Notes: generated by a model not told the origin, from the sequence alone. 64,000 nt of DNA from Chlorops oryzae (GCA_020466095.1 CM035808.1:54522073-54586072), one strand, 5' to 3'. Shown: positions 50,345-63,250, numbered from the stretch's first letter. Numbers and translations: made by a program.

Positions 50345-50548
50345 CGGTGCGACTCGAGTCTTTGCTGCGAGTAGATTTATTGTTACCCGACCTCCGTTTG
50401 CGATGCGCACATAAAGTGCAACTCCGTACGGCTCTTCGGAGGCGTTACCAAACCTGTGAAGTTCGAAGTCACAATTTGGTTGAAATTCGACCCAACGTGG
50501 TACTCTAATATCATTGATATAAGGAATTTTTTTAAGAAGATTGCTCAT
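50345..50548 (-). pseudogene. BEL-2 RNase H N-terminal segment
   Basis: Reads FELHRFGNASEEPYGVALYV and LLAAKTRVAPVRT, the start of the BEL/Pao RNase H domain (normally F.DAS; Asp is Asn here). The frame breaks at the fold-back target. Confidence 0.85.
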
Positions 50549-50549
50549 T

Positions 50550-51300
50550 TAGTCACGCTAGCAGGAGGAAGTAGAGCATCCCAATCTATACGCGCTAGCC
50601 AGATTTCTTGCATTAAAATCTTCGCAGACACGACTATTGGAGCAAACCAGCCGGCCGGATCAAATAATTTCGCATTCTGAGACCAAATTTCCCTCTTCGT
50701 ATATCAAGCCTTCTCTTTTAAAGCTTTTGCGTTGGAATAGAACATATCGGTCTAAGCGTTCTACCAACTACCGAGGGTTTTCGCAATACTATGCTCATCG
50801 ACCGAAAGAAAATCTTCGTGAAGAAGATGGGTTTTTGGAAGGCCGATCAACACTGTTTGAGAATTGCAAGTCCACTTTCTCAAAGGAAGTCCTGCTGACT
50901 CTAAAGCTTTTTTCTACTCATCTCGCACTTGGATAGTTCATTCGATCTTATGACATCCAGCTAATACGTCATTTACATACATGGACCGTCTCAGAATATG
51001 ACTTGCTATCGGCAGTGAATTTTCGACATCATCCGCTAGCTGTAAAAGCGTTCAGATCGCATGATAGGGGGCGCAGTTGATACCAAATGTTACCGCCTTC
51101 AAATCAAAATCTGCGACATCTTGTCCTCGAGCCTAACGAAACAGGATTCTTTGGAATGGAGTCTGAAGCGGCGCAACTAAAATTTGCCTATACATTTTTT
51201 GTATATCGGCGTTGAAGACGAATTTGAAAAATCGTCATCTAAGGAGGAGAAGTCTTACCATCGCAGTACCAAGCAACACGCTTGGCATCCCCGTCGCCAA
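50550..51300 (-). pseudogene. BEL-2 reverse transcriptase, broken
   Basis: Recognisable pieces: FKFVFNADIQKMYRQI (motif A), VTFGINCAPYHAI (motif B), MYVNDVLAG (catalytic box, Asp to Asn: YVND for YVDD), and the thumb LFDPAGWFAPIVVSAKILMQ. Stops and frameshifts intervene. The N-terminal RT and most of the protease are deleted: a protease-start segment reading VLLGTAMVR is joined almost directly to motif A. Confidence 0.85.
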
Positions 51301-51399
51301 ACACGACTGCACTGCAGCTTTTTCGTTCTCTTTATTTATGACTAATTGAGCTGACAGCAATTGTTGCTGAGCCACAGCGCTAGTTCACGGGCCATCGGA

Positions 51400-52640
51400 C
51401 GTTTGATATTTTTGAGTGGAGACATCCCGATGTAAAACCGTATGATGACGCTTGTGACAAGTAAAACAACTATATTTGCTTTTGCAGTCTTTGACCGAGT
51501 GAGCTCGAGCGAAACAATGAATGCATAAACCGAATTTGTTATGATTGCTAAACACCTTCATGTTTAAAAATTGTGGACACGAGCGAATTGGATGATGATC
51601 AAAACTTGCACACGGGAGTCGATACGTTTACAGAGTGCGAATTGAGACTCTTTGGAGGCAACGTGTCGGATAGTTTTTGGGATCCAGACTTGATATCACT
51701 AAGTGTTTCCAGCGTTTGGTTGCGACTAGTGAGAAATTCGTCAAATTGCTTTCATGCTGGAAGCGTATTTTTAGAATTTAATGATTGCTCCCATAAAGCG
51801 AGCGTAGTGTTTGGCATTCTTTTGGAGCAAAAATAGACTAACATCGAATCCCAAGAGCTAGTATCCACGCCATGCAGGTTTAGTGCGGACAAACCACTAT
51901 TTCCCGTGCTTAGCATCGGCTTTAATGCACTTCCCGACTCCAAAGTCACAGCCGCGACGCTAAACAGAAAACGGTATTGTGTATTCACTGGGAAACGTTT
52001 ATTTTCAAAACGTTCGTTGAGAGCCTGCCACGCGGTCAAAAAACCTTCGTTGGTTAGAGAAGCAGTTTTAACGATATCCTTCGCTTCTCCTTTGGTTTTT
52101 TGATTTAAATGGAATAATTTTTCCACAGGACTCAATCGCGATTTTTTTTGTATAAATAGCCTCAAAAAGATCACGGAACGACGGTAATGCCTTATAGTCT
52201 CCGTCGGAGCTATCGATATCGCACGGAGGAAGCCGCACGCCCATATTAGGAAGTTCGGCCAGTTCAAGCTGACTTGAATTAGCTTTAGCCTGAACACGGC
52301 TATCTAGCGTTGTCCTCATTTCATTGATAGCGGACAGACACCGAACATACGAATTATACGCGGTCTGATGTCTCAGTTTGACAGCCGGAATGTCATTAGA
52401 TGGGATTGCCCTATCCTCCCTGCCTTCTTCTTCATCGTCCGCTACAGATTGAAGATAGCCTTCGTATTTGGCCTTGACTACCTTCCATAAAATTCTTATT
52501 TCGTTGCCATGAATCTCTAGCGACGCTAAAGAATGTCTCGCGACGTCAATCATATTGAAATTCGCCTCGATTTCGATTAAATTATCAGACGCGCGAATAA
52601 AAGCATCGAATGGTGACATATTTAATGGCGCTTGGGTTTG
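51400..52640 (-). pseudogene. BEL-2 gag (DUF1759 and zinc knuckles)
   Basis: Starts MSPFDAFIRASDNLIEIEAN near 52620. The DUF1759 core (VRLPPCDIDSSDGDYKALP, then SPVEKLFHLNQKTKGEA) changes frame near 52150. The zinc knuckles near 51590-51440 read CPQFLNMKVFSNHNKFG, CIHCFARAHSVKDC and CFTCHKRHHTVLH. Particle-forming protein; non-functional here. Confidence 0.85.
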
Positions 52641-53006
52641 ATATTCGAAAAAAAAAAATAGAAACGAAAAACTTTTTTGCTTCAACATAACAAGAAAAAA
52701 TTAAGAATCAAAATGCCCTTTCTTTCTGTCTTGTACTGTATAGAAAAACCAAAAGTCAATTCAAATGCTTTTGCTTATATGTATATATGCACGTATGTAT
52801 GTTTGCAATGTCGGCTTAATTTCTGTGGCTGCCAAAAAAGCAAACGAAAGTAAATGAAATCAAAAACAGAGAGCTTCGTGTAAAGCTGTTATCAGAAATT
52901 TCCCTTAAGATGCTACAATGCCGTCTTAAGCGCACCAAACAAACAAACAAAAAAATTGCGCTCAAAGCGAAAGAGAGAATACCGAAAATGAAAACGAACA
53001 ACTTCT

Positions 53007-53538
53007 TTGTCGTCGTTCATACTATGCGACAAGACAAGCGAGAGACACTGTGGTTGTTGGCAAGGGACGTTCGGGGTAGAGAGAGGGGTACGTGTCTTAC
53101 GTACTCGGCGACACGCTTTGTGCTTGTCCTTCTCATCATAAAAATAGTGCTACCATATTTGGGTAAATATTCTCTTCTTATGAAGAAGCATATTTACAGA
53201 ATTCCGAAATAATTTAAAAAGCTAACTTATATGTATTGAATACGAGAAATTTTAAAGAACAGCGGACAGTTTTTCAAAAAACGACCTTTGAACCAACATA
53301 TGTTGAGAAAAACCGCGATAATAATTTATTTCTCTTATATCAAGAGCGTAGGGGATTTTTAATTCAGATTGTAGGTATTTCAAAATATTTTTTCTGGCAG
53401 CACTGTATAAAACCAGTTTCTTCTTCTCCTTCAAATGTCGCAGAGACAATTTTTACTAGTATGAACACGAATAAGACACCAAAAGAGAATTCACCGTGTC
53501 GCTCGCTTGTCTTGTCGCATAGTATGAACGACGACTTT
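53007..53538. repeat. Inverted repeat arms 53007-53040 / 53505-53538
   Basis: The arms match perfectly for about 32 bp and imperfectly for another 15. Their spacer holds no recognised sequence. Confidence 0.8.
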
Positions 53539-53997
53539 GTAATAAGAATTGATCACCAGCTAGAAGTCACTGACCACACACAATTCTAGCAAGAATATGT
53601 ATGTGTATGCATTTATCTATACGAACCGAAACCAAAGTCAATACGAAGCAAACGGAAAATTTTAACACCGGTATGCTTTTCCACCGAACAGAACCTATGT
53701 ATTGATGGAGCATTCCACGTACGGGACAAATAATATTCATGATATTTTTTATGTTTAAATGTTTAATTTTATAAAATTATTATTTAAATATACGCTTTCC
53801 AAAATTTTTGAGTAATTATATTAGTGTTGGCCTGTTTGTACGGCCATTTTCTGTGGAATGCTCCTAATTTTTATTTCAGAAGTTTTATATTTTTGGATTT
53901 TAAACTTGCACTTTTATTACATACATATGCAAACGTACCATCACAGAATCAGGAGCTGAATTTTATGATTTGATAATCCAGATCGAAGGACCAATGA

Positions 53998-54128
53998 TAA
54001 ATGTACGTGAATGTGATGTATGCCAATGTGATGAAGGTGAATGTGATGTGTACCAATGTTAAGTGTAGGTGAATCCTTCTGATTTCGCAATGTGGACTGT
54101 AAGATTATGTACTTTACTTTGATCCGTC
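53998..54128 (+). repeat. Dispersed repeat shared with 26965-27085
   Basis: Same-strand relative of 26965-27085, with an extra short GTGAATGTGATG duplication. Confidence 0.8.
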
Positions 54129-54440
54129 CAGGAAGATGCGAGTCAAAGTATCCGAAAGAAAAGAGAAATAGCAACAAATCAGAATGGAGAATGTTCGAAA
54201 TAAAAGGTTAAATATTTAATTTGATTAGCACAGGAATGCTATCTTTATTTTGTAATCTTATACCTTTTTCGGTGGAGCTCCAGAACGAAAGTGAAAAAGT
54301 TAGTCCGAACGGAAGCCGAGCTTACATCTCACCGCGAAACAAAATTGTTATCCTTCGCGCGGTATTAAGCTAGAATTATACGGTACTAAAATTATGCATT
54401 AGGAGCCTTCTCTTTCTAAAGGTTGAAACACTCAAGCTGC

Positions 54441-54972
54441 AATCATTCATGGCATAAAACGGCATAACATAACATAAAATAACATAAGCGCTTTTTGAGT
54501 AGTCAGTGAAGACATAAGAAAACATAAGAGCACAGAAGAGGCAATGTTGCAATTTGCGCACATTGCGGAAAAGGGGAAAAAATTATTCCCGCAATTTCTC
54601 AAGAAATAATTAACAAACGCTTGTAAATCAGTTCGGGACATGCCGAAAAGTAATAAAATATATTAGGCTTTACTAAAAAATTATATGCTTAATACTATTT
54701 TAATAAATTACAAAATTAGTAATTGTGGCTTTTCGAGATTTTCGTGATAAAGGGAATGTTGCAGCTTTGGGAAGGAGTTGGCAGCACAAATTTGAATCAG
54801 CTGACTCGAACTTACATAAGACAGCATAAGAAAACTCTGTTTTCTACAGCTACCTCTGTTCTGTTATGTTATGTTATGCCATCACTGACCACTTGCTTAC
54901 AACATGTATTGAATAGATAGAACCAGCTGATTATTTTATGTTCTGTTATGCCGTCTTATGCCATGAATGATT
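54441..54972. mobile_element. MITE with ~42-bp inverted ends
   Basis: Ends AATCATTCATGGCATAAAAC and CGTCTTATGCCATGAATGAT are inverted copies with few mismatches, continuing into AACATAAAATAA-type words. The 532-bp interior is rich in CATAA/TTATG words. No clear target duplication could be set because the ends are themselves palindromic (AATCATT/AATGATT). The superfamily is unassigned. Confidence 0.75.
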
Positions 54973-55649
54973 TCATCTTCATGCACTGCGCCGCAGTGCC
55001 ATCTGTCACATAGAAATCAAAATACATGAAAATGTATGAAAGCGAACAGTCAAAAATTAGCATAGCATAGCATGGCATAGCGTTCTATACAATCTAGATT
55101 TCTGTTCTAATTTGAATATTGCATTAATTACTCGCAAAGCGGCCAGTTCAAGTTCATTTCAATTATTATTTGTTTCTCATAAGGAAACCATCATAGGGTT
55201 TAATGGGCTCTACGCAGATATGCAGGAAGTAAATTTCCTATACTAAATACATGCAAAAAACGAAAAAGTACTTTGAGTTACATCTGATACTTCAACGAAT
55301 ACGCAGATTAAAAGCAATCGAATATGCAGGGCTGCATTTTAATCATATATTTTCTAAATTTCTGTCGACCTGTAATCGAATTTTCAACTCTGATTTCTTT
55401 TCTTCACAGAAACGACCCAGCATATCAAGTTTCTGGTAAATTTTCCAAATTTTTCTCGGAATTTTTCCAGGAATGTCTCTTGGCAAAGCTAAATGGGCAT
55501 CGGGAACTTTATTCGAAAACATTTTGCGTACATATAGAAACTTACTTACTTACGTCAATGAATTAAACAAGTATTTACTGCATATCTGAGTATAGGCTAT
55601 AGGGCTCTTTTATTTGTAGGGAAGGAAAAATGTAAAGATCTCTGTTTGT
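54973..55649. other. No recognisable gene
   Basis: Short open frames (for example 55324-55566) show no family motif. A CATAG pentamer run (about 55058-55080) is the only repeat seen. Confidence 0.3.
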
Positions 55650-55657
55650 ATGTGAAG

Positions 55658-56750
55658 CAGTGTTGGAAAACGGAGATTTCAGTGTGTACCTAAAATGGTC
55701 CATAAATTGTACCTAAATATAGTACCAGGGTTCGGACTATACTCCGATCGGAGTAGTTCTACTCTGTTTTTTAAAAAGTTTTGAAATCTACTCCGCCACT
55801 ACCCTATACCTCAAATCTACTCAGATTTTTTCGCTTCACCAAACTCAAAATAGTTTTGTCTATGTCACGATTTAGACGTAATGAGAACGAGTTTTTTGTG
55901 TTACCTCGTTCGCAAAGAAATTGTTGTTTTCCATATAGATGTCTCTGTATCTAAATCTTCACTGATGGAGACAAGAAATATAAGTAATATGTAAATGTAA
56001 GTTATAAATGTTTGCTTCAAATAATTTGTAGACCTTTTTTTTTTTTTTTTTTTTGTTCGAAAAGCAGAAATTCCAATTTGCTACCCAAAAATTCATTATC
56101 TCCGATTTTTTCGGTCTTCTACTACGAAATGGGATTTCCGTAGTCCGAACACTGTATAGTACAATGACCTTATATACCCAGCCGGAATTTTTTTCATAAA
56201 TGACAAATAATATACCCAGCGTGAATTTGTCTCATAAATGGCAAAATCATTAATGCTTTCACCGAAGACATTAAAGAGAAAATTTGAGTACTTCTCATGG
56301 CCATTTAAAAGAGATGTTATTCATACCAATTCGAATGGCAATGTCATCGAGATAAGGTGTTATTCACTCCCGAACGACGACATTGTCTTGAAAAACGAGA
56401 GGTACTGATACGATGGAGTAATCTAATCCAATTTCAAGGACTCTCTACTTACTTCATTGTTTCAGAACATTTGTTCGTGTGTCTGGCTCTAGACCAACAT
56501 ACAATACAAGAAGGTGAAACATCAAAATATCTAACAACTAGTTTGCCCTGCATGCATTATGTTACTTTTTTGGCGAAATTATAAAACAATTTCTGCAAAC
56601 ACTACTCAGATAACCACAGAAGACCATTTAATTCACTAACAAAATTTCTTCATCTTGAAATTGTACCTAAAATGGACAAATTGTACCTAATGTACTTTTG
56701 AAGTGAAATAGGACGGAAAAAGGTACACTTCACCTACTCTTCCAACACTG
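55658..56750. mobile_element. hAT-type MITE (outer)
   Basis: Inverted ends CAGTGTTGGAA / TTCCAACACTG with an 8-bp duplication differing at one base (atgtgaag at 55650-55657, atgtaaag at 56751-56758). GTACCTAAAATGG words occur near both ends. It is 1093 bp with the nested MITE and 656 bp without it and its TSD copy. Confidence 0.85.
55726..56154. mobile_element. hAT-type MITE (nested)
   Basis: 429 bp with ends CAGGGTTCGGACTA / TAGTCCGAACACTG and a perfect 8-bp duplication TATAGTAC (55718-55725, 56155-56162). It sits inside the outer MITE, so it is the younger insertion. Confidence 0.9.
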
Positions 56751-56942
56751 ATGTAAAGGGAATTTCGCACATTTTTCTGAAGATTGTAGGGAAAATTAAA
56801 TTCTTCCTATTGGCAGCACTGGTTCCTAATGACGCTCTGATTTCGACCGCGTTATGAACGTTTCATTTCGAAGTTTGCTTCAAGTCATCTACAACTTGTG
56901 TTATTTTTATATTACCTCCATACGGACGATTACATCGTGAAG

Positions 56943-56999
56943 GTAAGGGTTAAATTAATATGTGAAATATCTTTTAAAAATCATTTTTACCACTTCTAG
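56943..56999 (+). other. Putative 5' UTR intron of ana3
   Basis: A GTAAGG donor and a CACTTCTAG acceptor end nine bases before the start codon of the long frame. A plausible short intron in the leader; not proven without transcripts. Confidence 0.4.
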
Positions 57000-57008
57000 T
57001 TTAAGAGG

Positions 57009-60000
57009 ATGGATGTGAATATCACTCAAGATGCAATTGATAAACTGACCCACGATTGCGAAGAAATTCGATGCAGAATGTTGGAACAAATAGAGTCAAA
57101 AGTATTGCGTGCACTAAGTCACCAACTAACTATTGATTTCGAACCATTGCAACTTTTCAAACAACTTATTCAGTGGCTTAGTTATGAAACGACACCTGAA
57201 ACTTATATAAAAGTATTAAATCTTATGTTCCACATTTTGAAGTCGAATTATAGAGGAGAAGTGCTTGAATATTTGCGAGTAACTTCGCTCCGAGTTGAGC
57301 TTTTCAAGATTCGACTATTGCTTCATGAAAATTCAGAAGTGGTAGATAGAGTTCGAAAGATATGTGATATATTGTTCGAGTATGAAAATATTGCTAAAGT
57401 CAACCAAGTTAGTAATCATCTACATGAAATTCAATCCAGTGTTAATCAAAACGTCAGCAGCTATAGATTTTCGAATCTTTCAACCCAGGACTATGAAATC
57501 AGGTGGTCTAAGCCAAATGAGGCTGAGTATAAGACGTTGAGAGAATTGGCCGAGATGCTTACCAGTTCAGCTGAAGAAAAGACCACTGTGCTCCAATATT
57601 TACCTTTTATTATGTCGGATTATCCAGCGGAGTACATGCTCCAACCACCCCACATATTCTCAATATTAATTGTATTATGTGCAGATGAAGATGAAATGAT
57701 TCAAACAAATGTGATTGCGTCCCTCAAATCATTTATGAAAGTTTTAAAGCAAGACCTAAAAAAACGTTTAAAAATTAATAGCCATTCCGTCAAAAGAGAA
57801 ATCACATATAGTAGTGAGCAGAATAAAATAGATGATGGAGCTAAATCACAAATTAAAATTGGAAAAGCGATGGAACATTTGTTGGAAATTTGTTTTGAAA
57901 TATTGAATACTCAAAAAATTTGTGTCTCAAAAATTACTTTGTTTGCGATGGATACAATCATTAAAGTATTGGAAATTATGAAACTTCAGCAAATATGCAT
58001 TCAATGGGATATTTTTAGAAAATGTGATCAATTAAAAGTAAAGTTCAACAAAATTTACAAAGAAAATGCGATCATAACAAGGTCAATGCATATTTGGGTA
58101 ACTTTTATTCTAATAGAAATGAACGAAATTAATGCAAAACGATCTCAAGATGCAGATAAAAGACAACGTTTCATTCCAATGCTGCTTGACTACTCTTTGT
58201 TTATTCATTATTCAAACCTGTTCGAGCGTATAAAGAAGGTTTCTTTTTTCTGCGACGTTGCTGTCGAAAAGTCATATAAAGAGCTACAAGTTGTTCAATC
58301 TCTCATCGATAAAGCCATATCACTTCAAACGAAAACTCCTACCAAATTATCTCATTTAATTGAAGAGGGTTACAGCATTATACCAATTTTTGATGTACTT
58401 AAAAGCCTCAAGTTAACGAATATAGTCATTCATGCAATATTAAAAGCAACGCCTCTTTATCTCACGGACCATGAACTAAGAGAAAAAGCCACAGCATTGT
58501 TGCAACACTTTGTTCATCTTGAAACATCAAATATAAGATTGTATGCATATCAAAGCATTTCAAAAGCTATCAAAAAACACTTTGCCGCATTAATGAATCA
58601 TGAAACAATATTCGAAGGAATCCAAAACAAACAGTTAATTTCAGCTTTAATTATCGGTATACCTTTGGACAAAAATGTGCTTCTACAAGTCGCATATGAT
58701 AGCTATGACAGCAAATACAAAGAGGTGCAAAAATATGCAGAAAATATAATTTCATTGGTACTCAGATCCTATCACTTTTACGAAACAGACTTCAAGGCAT
58801 TTGAGCAAGTTATTTCACCAATCTTGCCAGTCTTACAATGCTGCGTTCACTTCGAAACAATCAATGATATACTACTAAAATTGCTCAATCCAGATTTAAA
58901 GCTTTTTTCATTCTTTGACTCACTGCGTGGAAATATAGTGTTTATGTTTTCCCATGATGGTGTGGTTCGAAGGGAAGCTCTTGTACGATTGGGGTATATA
59001 CTAAGTTCAATGCCTCAGTCCGCAGCTTATGTTCCAGATGTTATCAGTATAGCTAGTGAATTACCAAATGATCTCTTTATTTTACAAACACACATTGACT
59101 TTCAACAAATTTTTGGGCTTTACGGATCGCCGCTTACAGATTTGAGGGCACTTTTAGCTCTTTTGGACACTAAAGATATAGACCCAACGATTCGAAAATC
59201 GGCTCTTGTGCAGTTGAATATAATATGCAAAAACATTAACGTTATAAAGGATTTCTGCGAAGAGCAAGCTCATTGCCTCCTTCTGTTAACACTAGAAAGC
59301 GCCTTAACAAAAGGTAATTTCAATGATGACCCGGAAAATGTTATCCCAACGATCAGTATGTTAGTGAAATTACTTATCGTTGATTGCACCTTTAGACATG
59401 AGCTGGCACGGATACCTAATATATACGTGCTTCTTCTTCGTGCGGTGTTTTATTTTCCTCATGAAGTGCAGTTACGCCAGGATGCAAGTGTATGCATGTT
59501 TCTGCTTGTGTTCGACTCTATGATCGCAGTTCTACCTAATATGAGATATATTGAGGCACCAACAATTTTAAATAACTTAAAGGTGCCATTAATATGTAAG
59601 TTTAGCTTAATATCCAAAAAAGATGCGATAGCTAATACTATTCCAGATATAAAAGTTTTTAAAAGTAGCAATATTGAATGGAAATCATATGTACGCCAAG
59701 TTGTCGCACATTCATGTTTGAAAGTTGAAAATTTTGCACGAAGTGATGAAGAGCCTAATCGAGTTAAGTTGGACATTTGTGCTTCTTTGATAGCAGATCA
59801 AGATGATACTCTATTTACATCGGCAACAAATTTTTACCAAAATGTTCATTCCATTTTAAGGTCTATCTCGAGTGCTACCGATCATAACGCTTTCATAAAA
59901 TATGCCAACTCACTTCGATTACAATTAATACTATTTTCTCTAGAAAACGCAAATCTTGCAAAAATACCTGAAGCTTTATGCAACGCAATTTGCACGCTGT

Positions 60001-62331
60001 TGAACATTCACCTGCAAAGAATTCCCAAGAGTGACGTCGAATATCAAGCTTATTCGTGTGTGCTGACAATACTTCATATGTGCGTGAGTAATGAAGCCTT
60101 GCCAATCATTCAAAACCTAAAAGGAATTCTCTTCACGGATCTCAATCATTGTGTCATAATGATGTTGAAAAATCGCGATTCGCCTTTAGATATATACCTT
60201 CAACTGACTGAACTCCTGTTGGCGCTACTAAATTCCACTTCAAATGAAATTAAGAATACAGACTTCGGTTTTCGAAAAAACTTTTTTCAATATGTTCATG
60301 CAATAGCAATGCAGTTCTTTGGCAGTCGACATCTACACAAAATGCGTTGCTTGTTAAAGCTCATGAGATCATTAACATGCATTAAGATTGGACTATCGGA
60401 ACAAACTCTTTACAAGTATAGCAATTCCCTTATTAAGTTATCCATAAGACTCAGATCATTCACACAAACAGGTGCTCAACTACACCGCGATTGTTTGCTC
60501 ATTTTCATTCAACTCTTGAATCAAACTTCAGAAGAACTCAAATTAAATATAACCGAAATCTTTCTCAAGCACATAGCTGGATTTTGTGCGCACAAAGACG
60601 AGGAAGTTCGTGCTTTGGCATGGATTTGCTTAAGCGTCATAGCATTTAAAAAAACTAAAAGTATCGTAAAATTTGAAGGAATCTACGAAAATGGGTCACG
60701 GCTTATCCAAAACCAAATTGATTACATTCCTGGAGGATTTAACAGCTGCTTAAACACTTTTTTAGATAAACACGAAGTGATCTTGGTTCGCAATTGTGCA
60801 GGAAATCTTTTTGTTCAGATTTTAAACGAATTTAATAATTTTGAAACCCTTCAGCAACTATTGGAATTCCAAACGTTCTTTTCTTCAGCAAATGATTCAT
60901 TAGACTCCTATATGCTCGAAAGCGCCTTTTCAAAAAGTAGTTCATCTCTTAAGCAATTACAAGATGTTGAAGAACATAATAGCCTTGAAATTATAACATT
61001 TGAAACTGTGATATACTATTGCCGCATTTGTTTAAGTTTAATCAAACTGCAAAGCGCATTTGTGAAAGAACTTTATGAGAAACCATTGCTGTGTAAGTTT
61101 CATGATCTATTAAAAATACCTTTTAAACCAACTGACGTTGGACATTATGAAATGTGTGCACAAATTTGTCATTTGCTTGCACGATGCTCTAAAGATAGTT
61201 TTATATTCTTTCAAAGAATTAAGTGTTGCGATGAATTTTGGCTAGCGTGCGTTTTTGATCTACTGAATCCTCCGGCAGAGGTTTCAAATGAGGCGATCTC
61301 TTGTGTGCTTCAATTAATTATAGTGCTGAGTCGAGAAACTCATGTTTTTCGAAGGCTTTGTGAATGGCTATCAGGGAATAGAGATGGCTTCCGAAATCTC
61401 ATAAGCCGTGTACTAATTGTTACGCATATGGACAGCGCACTACAACGCTACTTGATAAAACTTCTAATAATTTTGGTGATTAAAGCACAATCAGGAAAAA
61501 CAGATGAACTGGAAAAAACAAAACTTATGGTTTTTTTTGAAAAGCAATACAATGTTTCAGAAGATGCAACAAATATATGTCAAGGGATCAACTCAAGTAA
61601 CGTTTTTGAGTCTGTTGAAGAGAATAAGTATTCTGATACAAACTTGAATATGTTTGATCTAAGACTCAAAACTGCTGAGAAACCCAAGGAAAAAATACTT
61701 GACGCGGATAAAAAGAGCTCGCTGTCCGAATTGACTTTTCTAAGTTTGTATAAAATTTTTCTTAATCTGCATCCATTCCACTCACACAATTTCTGCGCCG
61801 CTCCAAGTGAACTAAAACTTCAAATTTGCGAAGCTCTTTCACTGCTCTTAAAGGTGTCTCCTTCTGCACGCTTAACTGCTGATAACTTAAAAGTCCTTAA
61901 TACAATACTACTTATTTGTGAAAATTTTTTCGGAGAATTTGGGAACGTGGGCACAAATTTTATCAAACGTCACGGTGAACGCAAAAAAATAATAATCATA
62001 AAAAATCTTCAAATAATGTTCCAAATATTGCTGCGCTGGTTTTCATCATCTTACGGTATTCTTGTCGACGATTTTCAGACCATTGCATTATCGAAAGTAA
62101 TCTTAAAAAGCTGGGATTGGATTCAAAACTCGTATGAACTGAAGTTACTTCATCTGAAGGTTTGTGCCTTTTTAAGTGAACGCTCCCTGCAAGCTTGTGT
62201 TAAATTTTCTGGACTAATTTCGGGATATTCTGCATCGGTTTTGCAGTTTGTTACTAAATTTACAATAGCCGAAAGCTATAAGATAAAACAAAAAATTTCT
62301 TCGAACATGCAGGGTGTAGCAACGGGCTTGC
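57009..62331 (+). CDS. ana3: Rotatin / anastral spindle 3 homologue, 3' end in assembly gap
   Basis: One uninterrupted frame of 1774 codons from the ATG at 57009 to the N gap. The protein is almost wholly helical, with many HEAT/armadillo-like Leu-rich repeats, and has no enzyme motif or membrane span. The N-terminus (KLTHDCEEIRCRMLEQIESK, then a LFKQLIQWLSYETTPETY segment) resembles the Rotatin N-terminal domain, where vertebrate rotatin also has an EEIR.R segment. Rotatin/Ana3 is a centriole protein of about 2000 residues in flies, needed for centriole structure and basal bodies, so roughly 200 residues are likely missing in the gap. Identification is from family recall, not a search. It is the only host gene in the window and appears intact. 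Confidence 0.7.
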
Positions 62332-62431
62332 NNNNNNNNNNNNNNNNNNNNNNNNNNNNNNNNNNNNNNNNNNNNNNNNNNNNNNNNNNNNNNNNNNNNN
62401 NNNNNNNNNNNNNNNNNNNNNNNNNNNNNNN
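62332..62431. other. Assembly gap (100 N)
   Basis: Exactly 100 unknown bases, the customary placeholder for a gap of unknown length. It cuts the ana3 frame; sequence to the right does not resume it. Confidence 0.99.
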
Positions 62432-62765
62432 CGCTTCGCTTCGCGTTGTGATCTAAAGATTTTAATTTTTAAAAATCCTGTTTTGACCCATTTAGAGTGC
62501 CTCAATCGTGTCTAAATGTATGACCGACCCCCACTAACTTTGGAAGGCCGATCATTATAAAACTTATTTAATCAAAACATATGGAAATGAAAAAAATTTT
62601 TGAACTTACCAATAGAAAAGAAACTAAAAATTTATTCCTACAAGTCTCGGCAATTTCGCACGGCTCTCTGACGTCGCACATAGACAGATTTTGAAAACTT
62701 ATGCGGCCAAAATTATTTTGATCGCAATAACTATTCGAAACGACATAATTGATAGTAAAACACAA
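62432..62765. other. No recognisable gene right of the gap
   Basis: The ana3 frame reads only six more codons to a TGA. No 3' exon of ana3 is recognised, so the missing tail lies in the gap. Confidence 0.4.
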
Positions 62766-63050
62766 TTTTTATACCTTTTCCGAAGGAAAGGGTATATTAA
62801 GTTTGGCACGGAGTATGTAACATACCAAAGGAGTCGCGATAGATATAGACATATATATATATTCTTGATCTGTCTGTCTGTCTGTCTGTCTGTCGGTCAC
62901 ACTTTAGTTTTTCGTAATTTACTCCTAAGCCATGAAAGATATCATATTGAAATTTGGCATGGACTTGAACCAGGTAAATGTCCGAAAAACTGCATACCTT
63001 CTTGGGTCGTGGGAAGTGGTTCAGAAGTTTCAAAAATAGATTCTTAATTT
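62766..63050 (+). mobile_element. Mini-me-like repeat with (GTCT)n
   Basis: Opens with a hairpin TATACCTTTTCCGAAGGAAA-GGGTATA, has ATATATATAT and a (CTGT)n/(GTCT)n run at 62870-62895, then ATTTGGCATGGACTTGAACC-type sequence. Same plan as 4011-4902 (GGGTATA hairpin head, then a GTCY run). Non-coding. Confidence 0.6.
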
Positions 63051-63250
63051 TCCGTGAATAATTTTTTACTATTAAAACATCCCACTTATTGAAATTTTTT
63101 TTGCTTTTGTGTTAATTTCCTAAAAAAAATCGCACCAATATTTTGGCATCACCTGCAATTAAAAAAAACACTTTTTTTATTCCATACTGTTCAAAAAATT
63201 TTTTTTTTTTTTTCTTTTTGATTGGTATTTTGCCTAAAAAATGTCCTTAA

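Larger units (their letters stand above)
45181..52690 (-). mobile_element. BEL-2: decayed BEL/Pao element with two later insertions
   Basis: On the minus strand the order is gag (52640-51400), a stub of protease, RT (51300-50550), RNase H (50548-50345 and 48675-48424), integrase (48171-46141) and a third ORF (46033-45181). A fold-back element (48812-50335) splits RNase H and a hAT-type MITE (46573-47326) splits the integrase. No LTR pair could be identified. It is a different family from BEL-1. Confidence 0.9.
52691..54440. other. Unassigned; upstream flank of BEL-2 with an inverted repeat
   Basis: No gene recognised. This is where a BEL-2 5' LTR would be expected, but no direct partner is present near 44930-45180. 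An inverted repeat of at least 32 bp (53007-53040 and 53505-53538, containing CGTTCATACTATGCGACAAG) spans about 465 bp. At 53998-54128 lies the repeat shared with 26965-27085. Confidence 0.4.

Noticed and set aside
62630..62700. Minus-strand first exon (MCDVREPCEIAETC..) with a GTAAGT donor
   Set aside because: A short open stretch and one splice-like site are too little support, and no further exon is visible.
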